Part shown: one piece after another, positions 56,475-64,000 of the stretch | Numbering within the stretch: position 1 is the stretch's first letter | Layout of the letters: each line of letters opens with the position of its first letter | DNA from: Legionellales bacterium | Lineage (GTDB): Bacteria; Pseudomonadota; Gammaproteobacteria; Berkiellales; Berkiellaceae | Assembly (NCBI GenBank): GCA_002708265.1 | Contig: PANA01000004.1 | Coordinates: 186,001 to 250,000, forward strand | Direction of reading: 5' to 3' | Length of the DNA stretch: 64,000 nucleotides | Translations under genes and position numbers: made by a program | The notes under the pieces: generated by a model | Seen by the model: only the letters and a program-made list of their open reading frames with translations | Told to the model about the DNA's origin: nothing | The model's database searches: none

Positions 56475-57363
56475 GTTACGAATAGTTCTACTAGGTAGCG
56501 CTGCTGGGGGAGGCTTCCCCCAGTGGAACTGCCATTGTGACAGTTGTCAGTTAGCTTGGTCGAATAAAGTTAAACCTCAGACACAATGTTCAGTCGCATT
56601 TACGACAGATGATGTTCATTGGCATTTGATCAATGCTTCCCCAGATATCCGACAGCAAATTCTTAACCATCCTTTTTTGCACCCTCGCGAGCATCGACAT
56701 AGTCCAATTAAAAGTTTTTGGTTGTCATGTGCTGACATAGATACAACCTCAGGGTTGTTTCAGGTTCGAGAACAGACTCCTTTCAATATTTATGGCAGTA
56801 AGGAAGTCATTCAGAGTATTCAACGTAACCCATACTATGATGCGTTTAACACTGACCTAGTTAAATCATATCTTGTAAAGCCAGGTGAGAAGACTATTTT
56901 GGAGACAACTAAGATTGTTTCGATTGCAGTGCCGGGAAAAGTTCCACTCTATGAAGAGTCTTCAAATGCTGCATCAAATACATTGAATAATCTGGCGTTC
57001 TTAATTTCACATGTTGATGGAAAAGATAAAGCATTAATTTGTCCTGGCGCCGCGAAGGTAACGCCTGAGCTAATTAAAATTGCAAGCCAGTGTAAGCTGG
57101 TGTTATTTGATGGCACACTATATTCTAATACTGAACTTATCAATCAATCTCTTAGAGACCGCTTGGGAGAGCAGATGGCGCACGTTGCGATGGGTGATGA
57201 AAATGGAACGCTTGCCGCATTTAGGGAAATAAAATCTGAAAAAGTTTATATCCATGTTAACAATTCCAATCCTGTTTGGAATCCGTTATCTGACGCAGCA
57301 CAACTGGTATCAGAGCATGGTTGGAAGTTAGGGCAAGATGGAATGGAGTGGGTCCTATGTTGA
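56449..57363 (+). CDS. pqqB: PQQ biosynthesis protein PqqB
   Basis: This 304-residue metallo-beta-lactamase-fold protein has the PqqB signature VLLGSAAGGGFPQWNCHC near residue 14. NAFNSDL-like loops and SDAAQLVSEHGWKLGQDGM near the end also match, as does ALICPGAAKVTPEL. PqqB is thought to hydroxylate a tyrosine-derived intermediate in PQQ synthesis. It starts inside pqqA and ends seven bases inside the chosen pqqC-D start, so translation is coupled on both sides. Confidence 0.95.
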   Translation: MPTLLKSPRLRIVLLGSAAGGGFPQWNCHCDSCQLAWSNKVKPQTQCSVAFTTDDVHWHLINASPDIRQQILNHPFLHPREHRHSPIKSFWLSCADIDTTSGLFQVREQTPFNIYGSKEVIQSIQRNPYYDAFNTDLVKSYLVKPGEKTILETTKIVSIAVPGKVPLYEESSNAASNTLNNLAFLISHVDGKDKALICPGAAKVTPELIKIASQCKLVLFDGTLYSNTELINQSLRDRLGEQMAHVAMGDENGTLAAFREIKSEKVYIHVNNSNPVWNPLSDAAQLVSEHGWKLGQDGMEWVLC

Positions 57364-58337
57364 CGAAAGAAGAGTGGATGGAAGAAGTAAAAGCAATCTT
57401 GGCAAATGAGTATCATCATCGCCATCCTTTTCAAATCCAGTTACAAGAGGGCAAGCTCAATAAAGCGCAAATACAGGCATGGGCTTTAAATCGATATTTT
57501 TATCAAAGTCATATTCCTGTAAAAGATGCAATTATAATTTCGAGACTGTCAGATCCTCAGTTGCGGGTTCAGTGGAGAAAACGTCTTGAGCATCATGACG
57601 GGACAGATAACAGTGTCGGGGGTGTACAAAATTGGTTGAATCTTACACGGGCACTTGGTTTTCCTGATGAATATGTCACTTCTGGAATAGGGGTTTTGCC
57701 AGCAACTCGCTTTTCTGTTCAAGCTTATGTTCAGTTTTGTAAAGAGAAATCCGTTTTAGAGGCTGTTGCATCCTCCTTAACTGAAATAGGAGCACGCTCT
57801 TTAATAGAAACCAGAACCGCAGGTATGCTTGAACACTATGACTTTATAGATAAAAAATCTCTGCAATACTTCTTTGAACGATTAAAACAAAATGATGGCA
57901 AATCGACAGGGGTGATGGAGTATTTAGTAAAGACAGTTAAAACACCTCAGCAGGTAACTCAAGTACTAGATAGCGTGGTGTTTAAGTGTCAGGTGCTTTG
58001 GGCACAGTCCGATGCATTATATAGTGCCTATGTAAATCCAGGGATATTACCATATGGTGCATATGATCCGATTGTTCAACTAGGTAGCGCATACAAACTA
58101 GCGGATGGTATCGTACTAGAGAAAGACGCTTGTCGCATACAAGGGCCAGAGAAAGCATTTTCTCTAAACCCAACCGCTTTTCAATTTATAAACTCATTGT
58201 CGCATAGAAAGCCACTCGAGTGTCTTATTGCGGAGTCAATAGCGGAACACCCACAGCAGTCAAGTCAGGTACAACAAGATCTGATGAAGTTATGTCGTGA
58301 CTTACTAGAGAAGGGCATTATTGCACCATGCAATTAG
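57357..58337 (+). CDS. pqqCD: PqqC-PqqD fusion protein
   Basis: The ATG at 57357, overlapping the pqqB stop, gives 326 residues; an earlier ATG at 57321 is inside pqqB and less likely. Residues 1 to about 225 are PqqC, the oxidase making PQQ from AHQQ, with EYHHRHPFQIQLQEGKL and ALNRYFYQSHIPVKDA. The last 80 or so are PqqD, with KLADGIVLEKDACRIQGPEK and LSHRKPLECLIAES, the peptide chaperone that presents PqqA to PqqE. Such fusions are known in methylotrophs. The junction looks natural and in frame. Confidence 0.92.
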   Translation: MLTKEEWMEEVKAILANEYHHRHPFQIQLQEGKLNKAQIQAWALNRYFYQSHIPVKDAIIISRLSDPQLRVQWRKRLEHHDGTDNSVGGVQNWLNLTRALGFPDEYVTSGIGVLPATRFSVQAYVQFCKEKSVLEAVASSLTEIGARSLIETRTAGMLEHYDFIDKKSLQYFFERLKQNDGKSTGVMEYLVKTVKTPQQVTQVLDSVVFKCQVLWAQSDALYSAYVNPGILPYGAYDPIVQLGSAYKLADGIVLEKDACRIQGPEKAFSLNPTAFQFINSLSHRKPLECLIAESIAEHPQQSSQVQQDLMKLCRDLLEKGIIAPCN

Positions 58338-59389
58338 CCGCTCCTCAAGCAATATTATGTGAGCTGACCCATCGATGTCCATTACAATGCCCTTATTGTT
58401 CTAACCCGCTATCTCTTAAAAGCAGAAATAGTGAATTAGAATCTAAACATTGGCTTCATTTAATTGAACAAGCAGCAGATCTTAAAGTCCAACAGTTGAA
58501 CTTTTCTGGTGGAGAGCCGACTCTCTACCCAGATTATAAAGCACTAATTGAGCATGCTTCGAATCATCGACTGTATACGAATCTCATATCTTCAGGGTAT
58601 ACGTTATCTGAATCAGACGTTTACTCATTAAAAACGCTCGGTTTAAACCACCTGCAAATTAGCTTTCAAGGACCAAGTGAAAAATACGATACAGCCTTGT
58701 CTAAAGCAAAGGGCGCTTTTAAGAAGAAGTGTAATGTGGTTCGTTGGGCTAGAGACGCAAAAATTGCAGTGACGATCAATTATGTTATTACTCAACAAAA
58801 CATTGATGATACTGAAATGATGTTAGAACTTGCAGCAGAACTAAAGACTAACCGAATTGAATGTGCTCATGTTCAGTTTCAGGGGTGGGCTTACGTTAAT
58901 CGATACATGCTTCAAACCTCACCGGAGCAATTACCAGCATTAGCAAGCTCGATTCAACAAGCAAAACAAAAGTACAGAGGGCGCATGTCAATTGACTGGG
59001 TAAATTCAGATTGGCATCAAGGCCGTGCTAAAACATGTATGGAAGGATGGGGACATAAATATATGATCATTAATCCAGAAGGGCAGGCATTGCCTTGTCA
59101 TCTTGCCACACTGCACACCAGCCTTACTTTTGACAATATACAAGATACACATTTAAAAACCATTTGGCGTGACTCTTCTGCATTTAATGCATTTCGGACA
59201 GTGGATACACTTCCTGCCAAGTGTCAATCTTGCCCTAAAGTCAAAGCCGACCATGGCGGATGCAGATGTCAAGCCTTTCAACTAACTGGATCTGCGTTAA
59301 ATGTCGACCCGGCTTGTCCCATGTCTGAGCAGCACAATAGTTTCTTTGGTTCAGCAACTGAAAAAAAGAGAATACAGTGGCGCAGGTGA
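58328..59389 (+). CDS. pqqE: PqqA peptide cyclase PqqE
   Basis: This 353-residue radical SAM protein has CELTHRCPLQCPYCSNPL near residue 12 with the CxxxCxxC cluster motif, QLNFSGGEPTLYPD and a C-terminal SPASM region with CMEGWGHKYMIINPEG, CQSCPKVKADHGGCRC and DPACPMS. It cross-links Glu and Tyr of PqqA with SAM-derived radicals. It overlaps the pqqCD fusion by ten bases, completing pqqABCDE. No pqqF-type protease is in the window. Confidence 0.95.
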   Translation: MQLAAPQAILCELTHRCPLQCPYCSNPLSLKSRNSELESKHWLHLIEQAADLKVQQLNFSGGEPTLYPDYKALIEHASNHRLYTNLISSGYTLSESDVYSLKTLGLNHLQISFQGPSEKYDTALSKAKGAFKKKCNVVRWARDAKIAVTINYVITQQNIDDTEMMLELAAELKTNRIECAHVQFQGWAYVNRYMLQTSPEQLPALASSIQQAKQKYRGRMSIDWVNSDWHQGRAKTCMEGWGHKYMIINPEGQALPCHLATLHTSLTFDNIQDTHLKTIWRDSSAFNAFRTVDTLPAKCQSCPKVKADHGGCRCQAFQLTGSALNVDPACPMSEQHNSFFGSATEKKRIQWRR

Positions 59390-59472
59390 AAATAATTAGT
59401 ACGGACAGATAACTTGAGATTGGTAGCTACTTAAGCGAAAATAGAACGATTTTTCTTAAAAAGAGACACGAT

Positions 59473-60735
59473 ATGGAAGCTTTAAAAAACAGTCGTTGGA
59501 CCGTTCTGATTATAGCCGCATTATTTTTTCATTACGAATTTTTTCAGATAAACATGTTCAATGTTTTAGAGCCTAAGTTAATTCGTGAATTTTCAACGAC
59601 AGCAACAGCCTTGAGCTGGTTAAGTGCTACTTATTTCTACGGCACAATTTTATTGTTGTTTCCAGCTGGCTTAATACTAGATCGCGTCTCAACAAGAAAA
59701 TTAATTATCTTTGCGATGACTATGACAATTATAGGGACCTGGTGTTTTTCGCAGGCCAGCTCACTTGTGATGGCTGCAGCAGGGCGCTTTGCTGTAGGAC
59801 TATGTGCGGGTCCGTTTGCATTAATCTCTGTGATAAAACTTGCGACTCGTTGGTTTTCTACAAAGGAGCTATCAATGGCGACCGGAACCGCAGTTGCTAT
59901 CGGAATGCTCGGAGGAATCTTGGCTCAGGCACCTTTTCTATTGTTGGTGGAAAAGCTTGGGTGGCGTGATGCGCTTCACATCAATGTAATAGTTGGTTTG
60001 GTTATTCTTATATTGATTGTTGCATTAGTTAAAGATGGTCCTAAAGAGCAGCCAGGTAAGCTGAATACAAGCAGTTGGAAATATTCTACACATGGCTTTT
60101 TCGAAGGGGCATCAATTGTCATTGCTAACTGTCATAACTGGAAGATTGGCCTTTTTGCGTGCTTAACCAATCTGCCAATATTTATTCTAGGCTCATTGTT
60201 TGCATCATTATATCTGGGACAAGCGCATGGATTATCAAGCCTAGAAGGCTCATATGCAGCAACGATGATTTTTGTCGGAATGCTGATAGGGTCACCAATA
60301 TTTGGGTGGATTTCCGCAAAATGTGAAAGACGGCGTGAGCCTATGATGTTTGGCGCAATACTTGCACTTTTGGCTAGTCTTATCGTGATGTTTACTTCAC
60401 CTAGCTATCAGGTAATGCTTTGGCTATTTTTCTTTTTAGGGTTAGGATCAAGCTCTCATACCCTAGCTTATGCATCAGTAGCTGAGAGTAACTCTGCCAA
60501 GCTTACGGGAGCAGCAGAAGGGTTGGCGGCTACTTTAATCATGGCTGGTGGGGCAGTTTTTCAACCACTTTGTGGATGGCTCTTAGACTTAGCCTGGGAC
60601 GGTCAAACGATTCAAGGGGTACCATTGTACTCTGATATGAGTTTTTACCTGTCTATAGGGATCATACCAGTGACTTTGTTGATGGGCATTATTCTTGTAT
60701 TTTTTTCAAAGGAAAGTTATTTAAAAGCGCATTAG
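59473..60735 (+). CDS. Major facilitator superfamily transporter
   Basis: The 420-residue product has about twelve membrane helices. The MFS motif between helices 2 and 3 is LILDRVSTRKLIIFAMTM near residue 66. The layout resembles the Pht-type nutrient transporters of intracellular gammaproteobacteria, but I cannot confirm that. It lies 83 bases after pqqE in the same direction and could import the oxidation product of the PQQ dehydrogenase, or be independent. It overlaps the convergent kinase gene by four bases. Confidence 0.8.
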   Translation: MEALKNSRWTVLIIAALFFHYEFFQINMFNVLEPKLIREFSTTATALSWLSATYFYGTILLLFPAGLILDRVSTRKLIIFAMTMTIIGTWCFSQASSLVMAAAGRFAVGLCAGPFALISVIKLATRWFSTKELSMATGTAVAIGMLGGILAQAPFLLLVEKLGWRDALHINVIVGLVILILIVALVKDGPKEQPGKLNTSSWKYSTHGFFEGASIVIANCHNWKIGLFACLTNLPIFILGSLFASLYLGQAHGLSSLEGSYAATMIFVGMLIGSPIFGWISAKCERRREPMMFGAILALLASLIVMFTSPSYQVMLWLFFFLGLGSSSHTLAYASVAESNSAKLTGAAEGLAATLIMAGGAVFQPLCGWLLDLAWDGQTIQGVPLYSDMSFYLSIGIIPVTLLMGIILVFFSKESYLKAH

Positions 60736-62555
60736 AGAAGCTTTTTGATACATTCTATTTCGGCAAGTGCCTGATCGATTGTTAAGCGGTCTTTTCGATC
60801 TTGAGCCAGGCACTTAGCGCCAAATATCCAAAGCTGACTCTGGATATCTTTTTTGTGAGGATATTTTTTTGCATACTCTAATATAAATCGTAAAGAAGAA
60901 TGATTGTGAGCAGTTGCATACGGATAATATGAATTTAAATCATCATCAAAAAAGTCTGATGCCTTAAGTTGGATAGGACAATCTGGCATGAACTTTTTAA
61001 TCCAATGATTGGTATAGCGAATATACTTTTCTTTTTTACTCAAATCTTCATTATCAATGGGCCCTAATATATCTTCTCGATAGTGTTGTAGATCAAAGCC
61101 CTCGTAGTTTGCAACAAGTTCCCCAATAACTTTACCAGCAGCGTACATATCAGTTAACTCATCATATACAAAACGTTTTTTATTAAGTTCTCGAGCTTCA
61201 ACTAGTTCTGGTGCATTGTAGTTATTAGTTGTTACAGGATGTACTTCATGACAGTCAACAACTAATATACCGGCCTTATCTTCTCTTTCAACAGACCCAA
61301 AGTCAATCAATGTCGCTTTATGGTCTTCAGCATTATAGAGAATATTTTCCATCTTAATATCGCGATGTAGGTAGCCTGATTGGTGCAAGCTTTTGATTGA
61401 TAATAATAAACTTTCAATGACTGATATAGTGATCTTATACCGATCTTCATTGGACACACTTTCAAAAGACTTTTGAGGGTTGGGACGAATAAGGGCAGAT
61501 ATTGGTTTAGCTTTGAGGATTTTCTCAAAACTAAGGCGAATTCCCTTTTCATCAATTCGAGCACTAGTGTAAAAAAGGTTTTGTTTTGATAATAAATACT
61601 CTTCAATATCTATTTTTTCGTTAGCCATTTTTATGGTTTCTTGGACTTTAACGGCATACCACAATCCGGTCTCTATTTCTTGAGCAAATCTAACTTCGGA
61701 AAATCCACCAGATCCAAGTATGTTTTTTGGATTACCACCATAATATAAAACAAATAACTGACCGTTTTCAGCAACTATCCAGTCCATACCGCAATTGTTA
61801 CGGTGCTCCCATTCATAGTTGCTTTGAATTGGATCGTTGATTTGTTCTTGAATTGCATCATACTCACTTTGAGTAATGATCACAGGAATAGTTTCTCCAT
61901 CTTTAGTGATGATCGCATTTAATGGAGGTTTGACTTTTTTTGGTTTGGCTGGTGTTCCAGCATCTGCGTTAACTATAGGAGCTGGGGGTTTTTCATGTTG
62001 CCCGGATAGCCATGATTTGATTAAGTTTATTTTTTCTTCTAAGCCAGGCTTTAGGTTGTCATCAATTCCGATATGTTCATGTAAAACAGGTATAGCCTTA
62101 TCAATTATATAGACATGTCTTAGTGAAAATTCACAATATTGAGGAGCAGACTTTTCTTGGTCCCACTTATTTGCCCCAAAAGTAAAGTGGTAGTTATCAT
62201 CATCAAGCTCAGCGTATACGGTTATATTTTTATAGCGGGCAACAATTTTTTTAGTGGTAGCGCATATCGTGGCAACCGGTATTAGTTCATTATCATTGTC
62301 TAACGCGGACCCTTGAGATTGCCAGGCCGTGTACTCATCTATTAATGTAGGGAAGTACTTTTGCATCCAGTCATCTACGGCTTGCTTAGAGAAAGTTTTT
62401 AAATGTGAAACGCTGCAGTCTGTCGTTTGAAGCTTAAATCCATCATGGGTCCTAATAATAGAAGCACAGGGGAAGTTTGGATCATCTGCATATATTCCAA
62501 AAAGATACGGAGATGGGTTTGACTTATTCTGATTAGCTGTTTGTAAACTTGACAT
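60732..62555 (-). CDS. Eukaryotic-like protein kinase with unknown N-terminal half
   Basis: The 607-residue product has a kinase domain from about residue 270: glycine loop GSGGFSEVRFA, the ATP-binding lysine in YAVKVQE, catalytic loop HRDIKMENIL near residue 396 and metal-site DFGSV near residue 415, all intact. An activation segment and an EELVEAREL-like P+1 area (NAPELVEAREL) follow. Residues 1-240 match no family I know and contain a Pro/Lys-rich linker. It has no PASTA repeats or membrane segment, so it resembles secreted kinase effectors rather than PrkC-like sensors. Confidence 0.85.
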   Translation of the reverse strand: MSSLQTANQNKSNPSPYLFGIYADDPNFPCASIIRTHDGFKLQTTDCSVSHLKTFSKQAVDDWMQKYFPTLIDEYTAWQSQGSALDNDNELIPVATICATTKKIVARYKNITVYAELDDDNYHFTFGANKWDQEKSAPQYCEFSLRHVYIIDKAIPVLHEHIGIDDNLKPGLEEKINLIKSWLSGQHEKPPAPIVNADAGTPAKPKKVKPPLNAIITKDGETIPVIITQSEYDAIQEQINDPIQSNYEWEHRNNCGMDWIVAENGQLFVLYYGGNPKNILGSGGFSEVRFAQEIETGLWYAVKVQETIKMANEKIDIEEYLLSKQNLFYTSARIDEKGIRLSFEKILKAKPISALIRPNPQKSFESVSNEDRYKITISVIESLLLSIKSLHQSGYLHRDIKMENILYNAEDHKATLIDFGSVEREDKAGILVVDCHEVHPVTTNNYNAPELVEARELNKKRFVYDELTDMYAAGKVIGELVANYEGFDLQHYREDILGPIDNEDLSKKEKYIRYTNHWIKKFMPDCPIQLKASDFFDDDLNSYYPYATAHNHSSLRFILEYAKKYPHKKDIQSQLWIFGAKCLAQDRKDRLTIDQALAEIECIKKLL

Positions 62556-62713
62556 GCCTTAGCCTATTTTGTGCCTTATTTCAGTGTAGACAAAGATAAT
62601 TGCTAAAGAGTTCAATCAGATAGATGTTTGGAGTGTGCTCAGAAAAATTGTTAATTAGATATCAATGCGTGTATATGAAGCGAAAGCTGGTCACAAGGAG
62701 AAAATAAAGGGAG

Positions 62714-62790
62714 TGGTGGCTATGGGTGGACTCGAACCACCGACCTCAACATTATGAGTGTCGCGCTCTAACCGGCTGAGCTACATAGCC
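62714..62790 (-). tRNA. tRNA-Met (CAT, elongator type)
   Basis: Read on the minus strand it is a 77-nt cloverleaf with encoded CCA: acceptor GGCTATG pairs with CATAGCC, and the anticodon loop CTCATAA gives CAT. A paired first acceptor position argues against initiator tRNA, and overall likeness to E. coli elongator tRNA-Met is greater than to the lysidine-modified tRNA-Ile. The flanks 62556-62713 and 62791-62946 hold no other gene I can support. Confidence 0.9.
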
Positions 62791-62870
62791 AAAATTGACT
62801 CGAGGATTATACCGCTGTCTGTACCATCACGCAAATTTAGATTAATAGTGCGCTATTACACGGGTTTGTT

Positions 62871-62890
62871 TTGACTAAATAGGTAGTCAA
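62871..62890. promoter_or_regulatory. Inverted repeat before the PAS-GGDEF gene
   Basis: TTGACT at 62871-62876 and AGTCAA at 62885-62890 form a 6-bp dyad with an eight-base spacer. The left arm also resembles a -35 box. It could be an operator for the gene starting near 62947; evidence is limited to the symmetry. Confidence 0.3.
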
Positions 62891-62946
62891 TTTATGCTTA
62901 CTTAGGCCGATAACTACTTTAATGTGTTATGTATAGGGCATGAGAA

Positions 62947-64000
62947 TTGACCTACAAGCAAGTTAAAACGGCGATTATATGCTTAGACTCAAGCGGAAAA
63001 GTCCTCTCTACGGTTGGACAGAGCGCTCTGTTGCCAGAAGGGCAGAATATCTTAGAAAAGGCCTTTACAATTCTGCATCCCGAACTAAAAGCTCTGGGAT
63101 TAAAGGGTTTAAAGAGTGTGCATAGTCTAGAGTTAAGTCCTTTGATAAAAGACGGGCCTTTGTTTCAAGTTTTAATGGTTAAAGACAAAGATAATCTACA
63201 GCTGGTCATTACTGACATGATTCTGGCTTCTGAGGATGAGAAAGTATCGACATTGGATTTGGAAGGTATAGGGACATTTACATATGATATGGGCTCGAAA
63301 GCACTTTCTATGAATAGAAAGCTTCAAAATTATCTTGGGATAAGTGACGGTTATGAAGAAAAAGGGATCGATGTATTTGACGGTATACTCTCAGCTAAGG
63401 ACTTCAAAAGTATCGTTGAGCGCGGCAAAAGCTTGCATCAGGCCGACAGCTTTATTCTTCCGCATGTATTAATCAATACTCAGCACGTTTCAATGTATAT
63501 GGAAATTTTCATAGAGCGTAAAGGAAATGTGCTAGTAGGAATATGTCAAGATGTCACAGAAGGGTTCATGAGTGAAGAATCCTTCCAGCAAGCCTTCCAA
63601 AACTCTTCAATAGGGATGGCGTTAGTTAAGCCGGATGGTGCTTGGTACAAAGTAAATAGTGCCTTAACAAATATTCTTGGTTACTCACGAGAAGAGTTAT
63701 TAAATACAGACTTTCAATCGATAACATACAAAGACGATCTCGATAAAGATTTAGATCTTCTTCAACAAGTTTTGGATGGAAAAATAAAGAAATATCAAAT
63801 GGAAAAAAGATACTACCGTAAGAACGGTGAGTTGATTTGGGCATTACTCAGCGTCAGTCTAATTAGAGATAAAAAAGACAATCCTGTTTACTTTATTTCT
63901 CAGATACAAGATATCAATAGTCAAAAGGAATATGAGCAAAGCTTAGAAAAAATAGTGCATGTGGATCATCTTACCGACCTGCCTAATCGAGGCATGATTA
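62947..64000 (+). CDS. PAS-GGDEF signalling protein, 3' truncated by the window end
   Basis: An open frame runs from TTG at 62947, directly after an in-frame TGA at 62941, through the last base, giving at least 351 residues. There is an N-terminal region of no known family, then a PAS/PAC domain near residues 215-335 (GMALVKPDGAWYKVNSALTN, YYRKNGELIWALLSVSLI), then the start of a GGDEF domain (HVDHLTDLPNRGMI). No ATG occurs early in the frame and the ribosome site is weak, so the start is uncertain. It is probably a soluble cyclase or phosphodiesterase sensor. Confidence 0.8.
   Translation, partial: MTYKQVKTAIICLDSSGKVLSTVGQSALLPEGQNILEKAFTILHPELKALGLKGLKSVHSLELSPLIKDGPLFQVLMVKDKDNLQLVITDMILASEDEKVSTLDLEGIGTFTYDMGSKALSMNRKLQNYLGISDGYEEKGIDVFDGILSAKDFKSIVERGKSLHQADSFILPHVLINTQHVSMYMEIFIERKGNVLVGICQDVTEGFMSEESFQQAFQNSSIGMALVKPDGAWYKVNSALTNILGYSREELLNTDFQSITYKDDLDKDLDLLQQVLDGKIKKYQMEKRYYRKNGELIWALLSVSLIRDKKDNPVYFISQIQDINSQKEYEQSLEKIVHVDHLTDLPNRGMI

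Overview
The window looks like a chromosomal segment of a low-GC gammaproteobacterium. The evidence is the housekeeping order dnaX-ybaB-recR-htpG, minC-minD-minE, mutS / pncC-recA-recX-alaS-lysC-csrA followed by tRNA-Ser and tRNA-Arg, together with FadE, YdgA-like DUF945 and MutS proteins of gammaproteobacterial type. A eukaryotic-like protein kinase, ankyrin/solenoid-like proteins and a very large orphan protein suggest a host- or protist-associated lifestyle, perhaps near Legionellales. That placement is inference; no rRNA or marker tree was available.

Layout. (1) 1-12 kb: a surface polysaccharide locus with a UDP-glucuronate decarboxylase-like SDR, GtrA proteins, two GT2 and two GT4 glycosyltransferases, an epimerase, two polytopic membrane proteins and two SGNH-like proteins, one of which has lost its nucleophile. 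(2) 12.1-16.8 kb: 4.5S RNA, dnaX, ybaB, recR, and htpG behind a near-consensus heat-shock promoter. (3) 16.9-23.1 kb: a DUF2807 envelope protein, an AMMECR1/MEMO pair, and an amino-acid permease divergent from a probable lysine-to-aminoadipate gene pair. (4) 23.1-35 kb: fadD with a structured leader, a diguanylate cyclase, type III glutamine synthetase, minCDE, fadE, DUF945. (5) 35.2-38.3 kb: a 1004-residue orphan. (6) 38.3-47.3 kb: mutS, pncC, recA, recX, alaS, lysC, csrA and two tRNAs. (7) 47.4-54.3 kb: an accessory stretch with an SDR/TetR pair carrying matched operators, GrpB, VOC and PhzF-like proteins, ankyrin/solenoid-like proteins, a second tRNA-Arg and a rhodanese. (8) 54.5-60.7 kb: a quinoprotein module with a periplasmic PQQ dehydrogenase, the 26-codon pqqA, pqqB, a pqqC-pqqD fusion, pqqE and an MFS transporter. 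(9) 60.7-64 kb: a kinase-like protein, tRNA-Met and a PAS-GGDEF gene cut by the window end.

The most self-contained system is the PQQ module, which makes its own cofactor next to a dehydrogenase that appears to have no membrane anchor and no cytochrome domain. The most novel-looking genes are the 1004-residue protein, the two solenoid-like proteins and the kinase. Apart from the tRNA-Met region (62556-62946), no stretch above about 300 bases lacks a gene. I saw no CRISPR array, transposase or prophage.
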